Source: Anaerolineae bacterium
GTDB lineage: Bacteria > Chloroflexota > Anaerolineae > Aggregatilineales > J027
Length of the DNA: 64,000 nt
Direction of reading: 5' to 3'
NCBI GenBank assembly: GCA_021463865.1
Contig: JAJTXY010000006.1
Location: 1 to 64,000 of the forward strand
The position numbers and the translations under genes are program-made. Below, piece by piece: positions 51,618-60,481 of this stretch; position 1 is the stretch's first letter, and each line of letters begins with the position of its first letter. Below the pieces are notes generated by a model. The model was not told the origin of the DNA, made no database searches, and saw nothing but the letters and a program-made list of their open reading frames with translations.

Positions 51618-52577
51618 ATGTCTGATCTTGCAGTGGTGATCGTTAGTTGGAATACTCGTGCCCTCACTTTAGAGGCCATTCGTACCCTATTGGATGATGT
51701 TCAACGCGGCGGCCCCTATGATACCGAAATCTGGGTGGTGGATAATGCGTCCAGTGACGACAGCCCTGCCGCTATTCAAGCTGAGTTCCCCCATGTCAAA
51801 ATCATCGAAAATGCCAAGAACATCGGTTTTGGAGCGGCCAATAATGTTGCGATGCGTGCGATGGGTTTTGGCAAGCGTGGCATAGATGAAAATACCCTCC
51901 CACGTGCTGTCTACTTGCTCAATTCCGACACCCAGACCCGCCCCAACGCCACCAGTATTCTTTTTAATGCCCTGTTTTCATTGCCCGAAGCAGGGGTAGT
52001 TGGCGCACGGCTGACGTATGAAGACGGCGGGTTTCAACACAGCGCCTTTGCTTTTCCCGGCCTCTCGCAGTTATGGATTGACTTGATGCCTGCTCCCGGT
52101 ACGCTTTACAACCGCCGTCTGAATGGTCGTTATCCGCGCAGACTTTATGAGCACCCCAAGCCGTTTCGAGTGGGACATACGCTTGGCGCAACCATGATGA
52201 TTCGGCGCGAAGTCATCCAAAAAACAGGCATGTTTGATGAGCAATTTTTTATGTATGCCGAAGAAGTGGATTGGAGTTGGCGCATCCAAAAAGCGGGATG
52301 GAAAATTTATTGTGTTCCCCAAGCGCATGTCATTCATTTGGAAGGACAAAGTACCCGCCAAGTCCGTCCCGACAGCATCATTAATTTATGGCAGAGTCGC
52401 TTACGGCTCTATCGTAAACATTATCCGATGCTCAAACGACAAGCGGCTCGATGGCTGATCGGGGTGGGGATGCGCCGCAAAATTCGCCAAGCCCGTCGTG
52501 CCTATGCCCTGCGTCAAATCTCGGCAAAAGAGCGCGATACCCTCATAAGCGCCTACGAACAGGTGATGGGTCTATGA
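51618..52577 (+). CDS. GT2 family glycosyltransferase
   Basis: A 319-residue GT-A-fold enzyme transferring a sugar from a nucleotide sugar to a surface polymer. It starts LAVVIVSWNTRALTLEAIRT, with the nucleotide-binding VVDNASSDDSPAAIQ, the DxD-like metal motif in VYLLNSDTQTRP, and the catalytic region FMYAEEVDWSWRIQKAGW. It resembles rhamnosyl- and similar transferases of capsule or cell-wall glycans. It is the first gene of a run through MurA. Its stop overlaps the next start (ATGA). Confidence 0.9.
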   Translation: MSDLAVVIVSWNTRALTLEAIRTLLDDVQRGGPYDTEIWVVDNASSDDSPAAIQAEFPHVKIIENAKNIGFGAANNVAMRAMGFGKRGIDENTLPRAVYLLNSDTQTRPNATSILFNALFSLPEAGVVGARLTYEDGGFQHSAFAFPGLSQLWIDLMPAPGTLYNRRLNGRYPRRLYEHPKPFRVGHTLGATMMIRREVIQKTGMFDEQFFMYAEEVDWSWRIQKAGWKIYCVPQAHVIHLEGQSTRQVRPDSIINLWQSRLRLYRKHYPMLKRQAARWLIGVGMRRKIRQARRAYALRQISAKERDTLISAYEQVMGL

Positions 52578-53338
52578 CGGTTCAATTGGCAGGGGTGATT
52601 TTGGCTCGTAATGAAGCGGTGCATATTCAGGCGTGTATCGAATCTCTAAAATGGACGGATCATGTGGTGGTGTTTGAATCGGGTAGCAGTACCGATAACA
52701 CCATTGAACTCGCCCAAGCAGCCGGGGCAGAGGTGATTAGCCACCCCTTTGAAAATTATTCTAAACAGCGCAGTGCAGCCCTTGCAGCGGTGGAGGCTGA
52801 ATGGGTCTTGTTTGTGGATGCCGATGAACGTGCCACGCCCGAAGTCGAAGCGGAAGTGCGCCGGATCATCGCCAACCCCCAGCATATGGGCTATTGGATT
52901 CCGCGTCACAATTATATTTTTGGCAAGCTGACCCGCTTCACGGGTTGGTATCCCGATTACCAGATGCGCTTATTAAAACGCGATCAGGCTACCTATGACC
53001 CCGAACGTCGCGTGCATGAAGTCCCTATCCTCAAAACGGGCGAACCCGGTCATCTTGAAAATCCACTCATCCACTACAATTATCGAGATATAAATCAATT
53101 TATCGAAAAACAACGGCGCTACGCTCGGTATGATGCCGAGATTATGAAGTCCGAAGGGCAGCGGGCCAAATTTCGCAATTTTATCTTGCAGCCGCTTCGC
53201 CAATTTCGCTGGCGCTATTTAACACTCAAGGGCTATCGTGACGGCCTGCATGGATTACGCCTGAGTCTGTTGATGGCATGGAATGAATTTGACAAATATT
53301 GGCAGTTGCGACGGTTATGGCGAGAGGCGGCTCGATAA
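52574..53338 (+). CDS. GT2 family glycosyltransferase (WaaE/KdtX-like)
   Basis: A 254-residue glycosyltransferase. It contains LAGVILARNEAVHIQACIES, the nucleotide motif VFESGSSTDNTIELA, FVDADERATPEVEAEVRRII (DxD-like) and a later RVHEVPILKTGEPGHLE segment. This wording resembles the LPS-core beta-1,4-glucosyltransferase (WaaE/KdtX) group. ATG at 52574 overlaps the previous stop; the longer open frame upstream belongs to the previous gene's region. The stop overlaps the next start (TAATG). Confidence 0.88.
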   Translation: MTVQLAGVILARNEAVHIQACIESLKWTDHVVVFESGSSTDNTIELAQAAGAEVISHPFENYSKQRSAALAAVEAEWVLFVDADERATPEVEAEVRRIIANPQHMGYWIPRHNYIFGKLTRFTGWYPDYQMRLLKRDQATYDPERRVHEVPILKTGEPGHLENPLIHYNYRDINQFIEKQRRYARYDAEIMKSEGQRAKFRNFILQPLRQFRWRYLTLKGYRDGLHGLRLSLLMAWNEFDKYWQLRRLWREAAR

Positions 53339-54276
53339 TGGAGCAAAATAGTCCTGTGTTGCCCTCAAAAGGCGGGACGGCTACAATTCCAGTTATGACC
53401 GATCAAGTGCTGCCCCGTACTGTTCCAGTAATTGCCCTCCTAACCGATTTTGGCCTACAAGATGGTTATGTCGGTGTGATGAAAGGGGTGATTCTCTCGA
53501 TTTGCCCCACCGCGCAAATTATTGATATTTCACACCATATCGCCCCGCAAGATATTCGACAGGGGGCGTATGTCCTGATGACTGTGTATCGCTATATGCC
53601 ACCGGGTACGATTTTTGTAGGTGTGGTTGACCCCGGTGTGGGTACATCGCGCAAACCTATGGCGGTACAAACGAATCAAGGTATTTTTATTGGCCCGGAC
53701 AACGGTTTATTTAGTTATGTGTTCGGTCAAGTCGAGGTGCAGCAGGCGGTGGCCCTACAAAATCGCCAATATCATTTGCAAGGGATTAGTACCACTTTTC
53801 ATGGTCGGGATATTTTCAGCCCAGTCGCGGCGCATCTCGCTAGCGGTGTGCCCCTTGACCAAATCGGCCCATCCCTGACCAAATCGTTTGAAAAATTACC
53901 GCTGCCCCTGCTGCAAATTGAAGAAGACCATGTACGCGGCGAAGTGCTGTATATTGACCATTTTGGCAATGTCGTCACGAGCATCGGGCGGTTGGTGTGG
54001 GGGTCAGATGATATGCTGCAACTCCATCCCCAATTTGGCGGCACGGCCTTTTCGGAACGGGTAACGGTTGCACCATTTTTCGCCGAGGCCACTGCCGTTG
54101 AAATTGCAGGTCAGTCCTTTGCACCGCTGGGGTTAAGTTATATGGGGGCGCAAAAAGGGAGCATCCTGCCGCTCATTAACAGTGCAGGTCAGCTTGAATT
54201 AGCCGTGAATCAAGGGAGCGCCGCCGAAAAATTGGGGGTGCATGTTGGCGACCTAGTGATTTTGCGTACTGGTTGA
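53338..54276 (+). CDS. S-adenosylmethionine hydrolase (DUF62/SAM hydroxide adenosyltransferase)
   Basis: A 312-residue enzyme of the DUF62 family, splitting SAM with water to adenosine and methionine. The family signature VIALLTDFGLQDGYVGVMKG is followed by DISHHIAPQDIRQGAYVL, DPGVGTSRKPMAVQ and GPDNGLFSYVF. The Asp in TDFG contacts SAM. The C-terminal domain has YIDHFGNVVTSI. ATG at 53338 overlaps the previous stop as TAATG. It lies 16 bases before murA. Its role within an envelope operon is unclear, but it may recycle or limit SAM. Confidence 0.88.
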   Translation: MEQNSPVLPSKGGTATIPVMTDQVLPRTVPVIALLTDFGLQDGYVGVMKGVILSICPTAQIIDISHHIAPQDIRQGAYVLMTVYRYMPPGTIFVGVVDPGVGTSRKPMAVQTNQGIFIGPDNGLFSYVFGQVEVQQAVALQNRQYHLQGISTTFHGRDIFSPVAAHLASGVPLDQIGPSLTKSFEKLPLPLLQIEEDHVRGEVLYIDHFGNVVTSIGRLVWGSDDMLQLHPQFGGTAFSERVTVAPFFAEATAVEIAGQSFAPLGLSYMGAQKGSILPLINSAGQLELAVNQGSAAEKLGVHVGDLVILRTG

Positions 54277-54292
54277 ATCAAAGGAAGGTACT

Positions 54293-55600
54293 TTGACAAT
54301 CCCTGAGCAATTTCTAATTGAAGGTGGCTTTCCGCTACAAGGCCAGATCAAAGCCAGCGGGAATAAAAACGCAGCCTTGCCCTTATTGCCTGCCTGCTTA
54401 TTGACCGATCAGCCCGTTATCTTACGGAATATGCCCGACATTGGGGATGTGCGGATTATGGGCCAACTGCTGCAAAGCGTGGGGGCAGAGGTCGAATGGT
54501 TAGATTCCAGCACCGTGCGTGTCCATGCCAAAGAGATCAAAACACATAAGGCGGATCCCGACCTCGCCAAAAAAATCCGACCCAGTACCCTTTTAGCCGG
54601 AGCGATGTTGGGGCGCACGGGTCAGCTAGATATTGCGGCTCCCGGTGGGGACGTGATTGGGCGGCGGAGGTTAGATGCCCACTTGACGGCGCTGGAAAAA
54701 CTCGGCGCTCATATCGAGTTTGACGGCTCATTCAAGATGAACGCGGATGGGCTGCACGGCGCGACTATTTTGCTTGATGAAGCGAGTGTCACCGCGACGG
54801 AAAACGCAGTTTTGGCGGCGTGTTACGCCAAAGGGACAACCGTCTTACGCAATGCCGCCTCTGAGCCACATGTTCAGCAGTTATGCCTATTTCTAAACCA
54901 GCTTGGCGCAAAAATTGATGGGATTGGTACAAACCAAATCACCATTGAGGGCGTCGAGAGGTTGGACGGCGGGGAGTTCCGCGTCGGGGCGGATTATATT
55001 GAAGTCGGTAGTCTGATTGGGGCAGCCATTGTGACTGGTGGTGAATTACTGATTACCGATGCCGACCCCCAATATTTAGACATGATCGCGCTCGTCTTTG
55101 GCAAATTAGGGGTAACATGGGAAGTGCGCGGCAACGATATTTTTGTGCCACGTGACCAGCACCTGAACATTCAGCGTGATTTTGGTGGCAATATCCCCGA
55201 AATCAAACCGCAAATTTGGCCGGGCTTCCCCACCGATTTGATGAGTATCGCCATTTTGGTGGCAACGCAGTGCGCGGGGGCGGTGTTGTTCCACGAATGG
55301 ATGTTTGAAGGCCGACTCTTTTTCACGGATCGTTTGGTCAATATGGGAGCGCGGATTATTTTGTGTGACCCGCATCGTGTCTTGGTGCAAGGCCCAACGG
55401 CTTTACGCGGCGACCAGACCATCAGCAGCCCCGACATTCGCGCGGGTATGGCGATGGTATTGGCGGCGCTGTGTGCGCGGGGCACGACGGTCATCCGCAA
55501 TATCGTGCAAATTGATCGTGGCTATTCGCAATTGGAAGAAAAATTGGGGGCGCTGGGTGCTCATATTCAGCGCGTACCGATTGGAGCAGCGGTATCTTGA
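54293..55600 (+). CDS. murA: UDP-N-acetylglucosamine 1-carboxyvinyltransferase (MurA) with Asp in place of the catalytic Cys
   Basis: A 435-residue enzyme of the EPSP-synthase fold, making the first committed step of peptidoglycan synthesis from UDP-GlcNAc and PEP. The segments SGNKNAALPLLPACLL and IKPQIWPGFPTDLMSIA are typical. The loop that carries the PEP-modified Cys (Cys115 in E. coli) reads APGGDVIGRRRLD, with Asp at residue 120. Asp variants (as in Mycobacterium and Chlamydia) remain active and resist fosfomycin. The TTG start is preceded by AAGGAAGG. The stop overlaps the next TTG start. Confidence 0.92.
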   Translation: MTIPEQFLIEGGFPLQGQIKASGNKNAALPLLPACLLTDQPVILRNMPDIGDVRIMGQLLQSVGAEVEWLDSSTVRVHAKEIKTHKADPDLAKKIRPSTLLAGAMLGRTGQLDIAAPGGDVIGRRRLDAHLTALEKLGAHIEFDGSFKMNADGLHGATILLDEASVTATENAVLAACYAKGTTVLRNAASEPHVQQLCLFLNQLGAKIDGIGTNQITIEGVERLDGGEFRVGADYIEVGSLIGAAIVTGGELLITDADPQYLDMIALVFGKLGVTWEVRGNDIFVPRDQHLNIQRDFGGNIPEIKPQIWPGFPTDLMSIAILVATQCAGAVLFHEWMFEGRLFFTDRLVNMGARIILCDPHRVLVQGPTALRGDQTISSPDIRAGMAMVLAALCARGTTVIRNIVQIDRGYSQLEEKLGALGAHIQRVPIGAAVS

Positions 55601-56112
55601 CTACCGAAATACCAGCTACCGAAAAAAAAGAACGGGTCTACCGTCCTCTCGGATTAACCATCGGTTTGTTGAGCATCATCCCGCTGTTTGGGATTGAGCC
55701 GATCATATGGTTGTATATTGCCCATCGGTTGAATGTAGATGCCAATGGCATTATCAGCGGTGGCCTTGCGCTGGATTTTTGGCGTTGGGCCGGGGGCATT
55801 GCAGGCGGCCTTGTCTTGATTACCGCGATTATGGCATGGATCGGCAAACCCCGGAGTTCGCAATATCTTATACAAGCCTCGGTCATCGCCAGTTTTCTGT
55901 TGATTATGGTCGCGGCTTGGGTACGCGCTTTTGGCGACTGCACCGGCTGTTTAATGGATGGTGCCACCCAAACTTTTAATGATATTTTTCAATGCAAAAT
56001 CCCGATTCAAATTATCGCCTTTGTTTATTTCATTTTTTATATCAATCGTGCTCCGGCACGTGCTTTTTATACCCAAGTACCGTTACCTCCTTGGAACCCC
56101 GATGAAGAGTAG
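55597..56112 (+). CDS. Hypothetical membrane protein
   Basis: A 171-residue protein with about four hydrophobic helices (LTIGLLSIIPLFGIEPIIWL, AGGIAGGLVLITAIMAWIG, and IQIIAFVYFIFYINRA among them) and polar ends. No family is recognised. A periplasmic loop holds FGDCTGCLMDGAT with paired Cys. The TTG start overlaps the murA stop (TTGA), so expression is coupled to murA. It may belong to the cell-wall operon, but no motif shows a specific job. Confidence 0.55.
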   Translation: MTTEIPATEKKERVYRPLGLTIGLLSIIPLFGIEPIIWLYIAHRLNVDANGIISGGLALDFWRWAGGIAGGLVLITAIMAWIGKPRSSQYLIQASVIASFLLIMVAAWVRAFGDCTGCLMDGATQTFNDIFQCKIPIQIIAFVYFIFYINRAPARAFYTQVPLPPWNPDEE

Positions 56113-56130
56113 CCCAGAAAGGAACTCATA

Positions 56131-56547
56131 ATGAGTCGTGTTATTAACACTGATGGCCCTGCCAAAATCCGGAATCAACATATGCGAACGTGTGCGGAGA
56201 TATTGCGCCATCTGAGCAAGAAAAAAGAGTTTGACGCCGAAACCAAAGACATGATTGCCCAGATTGTGTTTTCGCTACGTGAAGTGAACGATACCATTGA
56301 GCAGTCATCGGAGGCATGGGAAAAGCGCAATTATTGGATGAAGGCCGAAGAATTTCGCCAGCGGTGGACATGGACGGGCAAGATGGCCGATCAAGTGGAA
56401 GACCTTGTTCGTCGGAATAATTGGGAAGCCTTCCCCTCGCTCATGGTCAGCCTTTTTCAACATTTCGGCGAAATCAAAGTGAACAAATTCACCCGCGATG
56501 CTGATACATGGCAAGGGGCGTATGATCGCCTGATGAGTGAGCGTTAG
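56131..56547 (+). CDS. Hypothetical alpha-helical protein
   Basis: A 138-residue soluble, helical protein, rich in Lys, Glu and Trp (EILRHLSKKKEFDAETKDMI, WTGKMADQVEDLVRRNNWEA). No catalytic motif or signal peptide. It is the last gene of the envelope run, 19 bases after the previous stop, with GGAAC before the ATG. Its 3' end overlaps the convergent AAA-protein gene by four bases. It belongs to no family I recognise. Confidence 0.55.
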   Translation: MSRVINTDGPAKIRNQHMRTCAEILRHLSKKKEFDAETKDMIAQIVFSLREVNDTIEQSSEAWEKRNYWMKAEEFRQRWTWTGKMADQVEDLVRRNNWEAFPSLMVSLFQHFGEIKVNKFTRDADTWQGAYDRLMSER

Positions 56548-58346
56548 TGCTGCGATTCGCTTTGCATCGGTTGGTGTTCAAACTGCTGCCTTAAAGTGCG
56601 GATCGCTTCGTTGTTGAGGGTGTGTCCATAGGATGATGAAGCGGCTTTTTCGGGTTGGGATGGCTTTTGGCGTAACTTGCCAAGCGTTTTGAGCCAAAGC
56701 GTGTGATAATGTTCGGCGGTAGCATCGTCATTGCGCGACTGTGCAATCACTGAGAGGCCGCTATAGGCTTCGGACATCACTAGATAATTTTCTAGCTCCT
56801 CGGCCAGCCCTAATTCTATTTGGAAAATCTCGTCAGCGAGATCGTATTTTTGCGAATCCAAATAAAGGTTGGCTAATGATCTAGCAATCCTCAATTGGAG
56901 TTTTTTGATTTCAAGTTCCGGTAAATGAAGGGCAAGCTCAACTTTTTGGGTGGTGGTTAAGGTAAATGCCTGTTCATAAAAGCTGATGGCCTCATTAGTA
57001 GTTGACCACATTGTTTTTTGGGCGCGTTCGCCTGCCTCACACAAATAATTGATAGCTGAGATGATTTCACCTGCCAACCGATAGTGTTCAGCAACCAGCA
57101 AGGCATATTCGGCGACACGATCTCCACAGGCATTAATTAACCATTCAGCGATTTGGTGATGATAAGAACGTCGCGTCTTTTTCAGCACGCTTTCATAGGT
57201 GACATCGCGCAAAATGGCATGTTTAAAAACATATTCCTGTGTCTCAGCAAATGATGATTTTTCGCGGCTAAAGATCATCCCATGCTGGCGTAATGAAGCG
57301 AGTGCCCCCGTGAGATCAGTGACGAACACAGCGCTTTTAATGGTCTGGCCTGTTACTCGCAGCGTTTGCAGTGCTCCATCCCAAAAAGTGGTGCCAATTA
57401 CCGATGCTTGTTGAATGATGGCGCGTTCTTCAGCGGTTAGGGCATCTAAGCGGGCCTGTAAAACCCCTGTTAATGTTGGAGGAACACGCATCATGGCTAA
57501 TTTATCTAACGCGACTGACCAGTGCTCGGCATCAGGAAGAATAATCCCATCGGCGATCATAACTTGAATCAGTTCTTCCAAATAAAACGGATTACCCTCG
57601 GCGTTGCTTACAATCAAATCGCGCAGGGTATCAGGCAGCGATTCAACCTTACGCAAAATTTCTGCCACCAGTTGGCGGCTGTCCCGCGTTGAAAGAGGCC
57701 GTAAATCAATTAATAGATGACATTCTTGGCCTTCCCCCCAATATGGGCGTTTATCATAGAGGGTTGGGCGGGCGAGACATAAAATTAGCAGGGGCAATTG
57801 TAAATGGGTATAGGCGAACTGGCTCACAAAATCGAGCGAAATATCATCGGCCCAATGCACATCCTCCAAAAAAATGACGGTGGCTTGTTGGCACGCAATA
57901 CGCTCAAAAAGTTGGGTCAAATAATTAGGGGCATCTTTTGATTTTTGCTGGGGCGTCTCTTTGAGGTTGGCAAATGCAAAGCCGACCATCTGACCGATGC
58001 CCTGTGTCACATCGGTGATTTCATCTGAGGGCCAATAATTTCCAATACCCGCCTCCATTTTTTCACGGGCTTGTTCGGCACTGTCGGTATCTTGAATGCT
58101 GAAATAGAACTGAAGGAGATCGCGGATCAGGGCATACGGTTGCTTTTCGCTGCTGGGGAAAGCACGACCTTTGAGGCGGAGCACGGAATTGGCCTGTTGG
58201 GTAATCCAGCCACCAAACTCACGCAGTAGACGCGATTTGCCTACTCCGGCGTCACCGCGAATCGTAATTATCTGGGCTTCGCCATCTTCAATTGCCAATT
58301 GATAGGCTTTTTGCAGGTGCAGTATTTCAACATCCCGCCCAATCAT
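56544..58346 (-). CDS. AAA-type ATPase/TPR protein coupled to an adenylate cyclase-like gene
   Basis: A 600-residue protein. An N-terminal P-loop (IRGDAGVGKSRLLREF, Walker A at 31-38) and Walker B (VIFLEDVHWADDISLD) belong to the AAA_16/STAND-type ATPase group. A winged-helix-like part and a C-terminal TPR-type helical region (YRLAGEIISAINYLCEAGER, LANLYLDSQKYDLADEIF) follow. In many bacteria this ATPase is fused behind a class III cyclase; here the two are separate genes with a four-base overlap. It probably binds regulatory partners using ATP. Confidence 0.8.
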   Translation of the reverse strand: MIGRDVEILHLQKAYQLAIEDGEAQIITIRGDAGVGKSRLLREFGGWITQQANSVLRLKGRAFPSSEKQPYALIRDLLQFYFSIQDTDSAEQAREKMEAGIGNYWPSDEITDVTQGIGQMVGFAFANLKETPQQKSKDAPNYLTQLFERIACQQATVIFLEDVHWADDISLDFVSQFAYTHLQLPLLILCLARPTLYDKRPYWGEGQECHLLIDLRPLSTRDSRQLVAEILRKVESLPDTLRDLIVSNAEGNPFYLEELIQVMIADGIILPDAEHWSVALDKLAMMRVPPTLTGVLQARLDALTAEERAIIQQASVIGTTFWDGALQTLRVTGQTIKSAVFVTDLTGALASLRQHGMIFSREKSSFAETQEYVFKHAILRDVTYESVLKKTRRSYHHQIAEWLINACGDRVAEYALLVAEHYRLAGEIISAINYLCEAGERAQKTMWSTTNEAISFYEQAFTLTTTQKVELALHLPELEIKKLQLRIARSLANLYLDSQKYDLADEIFQIELGLAEELENYLVMSEAYSGLSVIAQSRNDDATAEHYHTLWLKTLGKLRQKPSQPEKAASSSYGHTLNNEAIRTLRQQFEHQPMQSESQH

Positions 58347-59107
58347 GCGGGTCTGAATCCCCTCGATTCCACGCTGGCCTGTTTCAAAACTGGGGCGATT
58401 TCACGTAACACAACATACACTTGAATGGGAGCCAACGCGCCTTTAACCATCATGGGTTCAAGGGCTTGCACTTCAAAAAATCCCCGTATATGCAGATAGG
58501 TTTCGTGGGATATCAACACACCACCTGCTGGGGCATGGCTTTCCATGCGGGCGGCCATGTTGATAGCATCTCCCATCGCGGTATATTCCGAACCTGCCTC
58601 GCCACCAACCTCCCCCACTGCCACCAAGCCAGTATTGAGGCCAACCCGTACATTAAAACTATCAATACCCCAGCGTGCGGCAACCTCTTGGGCATATTGG
58701 CGGGCGGCTTGGATAATAGCGAGGGCGCTGCGAACGGCCTGAACCGCGTCATCTTCGTGGGCGATGGGTGCGCCAAAAAAGGCTAACATGCCATCTCCCA
58801 TCAAACGGGCGACATAACCTTGATGCTGTTTTACCACCTCCCCAAAACGAGCTAAGGCGGTGCTGAGGATTTCAAGAGTATCTTCAGGGTCAAGGTGTCC
58901 AAAGGTTTTGGAAGAGGACCCTACATCGGTAAACAGAAAAGTGACCAGCTTGCGTTGCTGATCACTTTCGGATTGTCGTTTTAATGCAGCGAGCTTTTCA
59001 CGGGCAGGGGCCAACATCGTCTCAACGACGCTATCCCCAAGTGTGGCCCGCTGTGCTTCTAGGGTGGCGATGGCCTGTTCTAACTGATGGATTTCATCAT
59101 TATCCAT
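58343..59107 (-). CDS. Class III adenylate/guanylate cyclase domain protein
   Basis: A 254-residue protein. The N-terminal helix (about 1-50) is followed by a class III nucleotidyl cyclase domain, LVTFLFTDVGSSSKTFG, with metal Asp61 and Asp105 in RLMGDGMLAFFGAPIA. The later GLNTGLVAVGEVGGEAGSEY and AMGDAINMAARMESHAPAGG are the typical second half. MVKGALAPIQVYVV closes the fold. It would make cAMP or cGMP, probably regulated through the coupled ATPase. Its stop overlaps the ATPase ATG by four bases. Confidence 0.85.
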   Translation of the reverse strand: MDNDEIHQLEQAIATLEAQRATLGDSVVETMLAPAREKLAALKRQSESDQQRKLVTFLFTDVGSSSKTFGHLDPEDTLEILSTALARFGEVVKQHQGYVARLMGDGMLAFFGAPIAHEDDAVQAVRSALAIIQAARQYAQEVAARWGIDSFNVRVGLNTGLVAVGEVGGEAGSEYTAMGDAINMAARMESHAPAGGVLISHETYLHIRGFFEVQALEPMMVKGALAPIQVYVVLREIAPVLKQASVESRGFRPA

Positions 59108-59123
59108 ACGTTGTTAATTGACC

Positions 59124-60368
59124 CTATCCATTATCTCCATTAGTAGGTAAGGATACAACAGGCATCGTTCCGGTTGAGGTCGAGAAGTTGGCACTACCAG
59201 TGACTCCTGTAACGTTATATTCCATCATGAGGGACTTATAGCCTTCGATATACATCCGCGCACGGGCCTGTTCCAAACGCCACAGCCGATCAATTGAGCT
59301 TTGCAGCGGTGTCAAATCGCCCCGTGTATCTTCAATGGTCTTGCGATAATCCGCCATATCTTTTTCGTGTTTGCGCCAAGCCTCGTCATTGGTCAAGGTG
59401 AACTGCTTCCAACGGCGCTGGTCGTCTTTTACCCAATCATTCCATTCCTCACGGAAGCGCTCCTCTGAAAGACGCTGCATTTCTGAGACTTCATTGATGC
59501 GTCGCTCCAAACGCTCCCCGATGCGCTCAAAATCTTCGACAATCTTCTTCATCTGCCGATAGGTTTCGGCCCATGCTTCAAAGCGTTCCAAGTTACGGCG
59601 GATGTCTTCATCATAAGCCCCGATGTTGCGGGTCAGGTCTTTGATTTGTTGGTCGCGCTGCTGGCTGATGAGATTTTGCTGGTCGAGGAAGTTCTGCATT
59701 TCTTCGCGGCGCATCCGTTCACCGGCTTGGCTTTCGGTAATGCGCTTTTCGGCGGTCAGGGCTAGATTTTCCACCCGTTCGATTTTGAGTTTGACCCCAT
59801 CAATCAATTTCTGCATTTCCGGCAAGCCAGCTTGAATATCAGAAATGCGACGGTTGTCCTGACGGCGCTGTTCCTCCAAAAAGGCGATGCGGCGTTCCGG
59901 CTCTTCAATTTTCTTAGCCATATCTTCAAGGCGCTGCTGCACCGCAGAAAGACTGGCGGCCATACGATCCCGTTCGGCACGGGCGGCCCCCATATCGTCT
60001 TGTTGATGTTCGATGCGATCCAGTCGTTCATTGAGTTCGCGGATGGGGCGGGAGGTCATTTCACGAGCGAATTCATTGCGGCGCTCGGTTTCCCGCTCGG
60101 CGGCAAGGCGTTTGGCTTCGATACCCTCAATCATTTGGCGCATTTCCAACCGCAGTTGTTCCATCATTTCGGCATCACGTTCCGCCGGAATAAATTGGGT
60201 GCGGCTGGTGACCAAATCATTTTCTAGCCCGTTCATCTGACGGGTGAGTTGTTCAATGGTTTCCTGTTGTAAGACCAAGCGTTCTTCTAGCTTGGCAATG
60301 ATGTTTTTGTCGCGGCGGCGTTCTTCGTCCAGCCACTCAATCATACGCATTGCTTGTTGAATATCCAT
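59124..60368 (-). CDS. Long coiled-coil protein
   Basis: A 414-residue protein that is almost entirely coiled coil (residues 1-370), with heptad patterns of Leu/Ile and charged residues such as LEERLVLQQETIEQLTRQMN. The C-terminal 45 residues are Gly/Ser/Thr-rich. No enzyme domain, membrane helix or signal is seen, so it is probably a structural or scaffolding protein of the cytoplasm. It lies 16 bases upstream of the cyclase gene on the same strand, which suggests that the three may form one module. Confidence 0.7.
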   Translation of the reverse strand: MDIQQAMRMIEWLDEERRRDKNIIAKLEERLVLQQETIEQLTRQMNGLENDLVTSRTQFIPAERDAEMMEQLRLEMRQMIEGIEAKRLAAERETERRNEFAREMTSRPIRELNERLDRIEHQQDDMGAARAERDRMAASLSAVQQRLEDMAKKIEEPERRIAFLEEQRRQDNRRISDIQAGLPEMQKLIDGVKLKIERVENLALTAEKRITESQAGERMRREEMQNFLDQQNLISQQRDQQIKDLTRNIGAYDEDIRRNLERFEAWAETYRQMKKIVEDFERIGERLERRINEVSEMQRLSEERFREEWNDWVKDDQRRWKQFTLTNDEAWRKHEKDMADYRKTIEDTRGDLTPLQSSIDRLWRLEQARARMYIEGYKSLMMEYNVTGVTGSANFSTSTGTMPVVSLPTNGDNG

Positions 60369-60481
60369 ACATCACGCCTCTACAACTAAATTTTGCTTTC
60401 CATCAGGACTGGCGTAAAACGCAAAAATTTGAACGGGTATTATACCACCGCTTGCAACAGCCATTGTGTTTTTACTCTGCG

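Noticed and set aside
52451-52573. Longer form of the second GT2 enzyme
   Set aside because: The extension lies inside the previous gene. ATG at 52574 forms the ATGA overlap and begins the typical GT2 strand.
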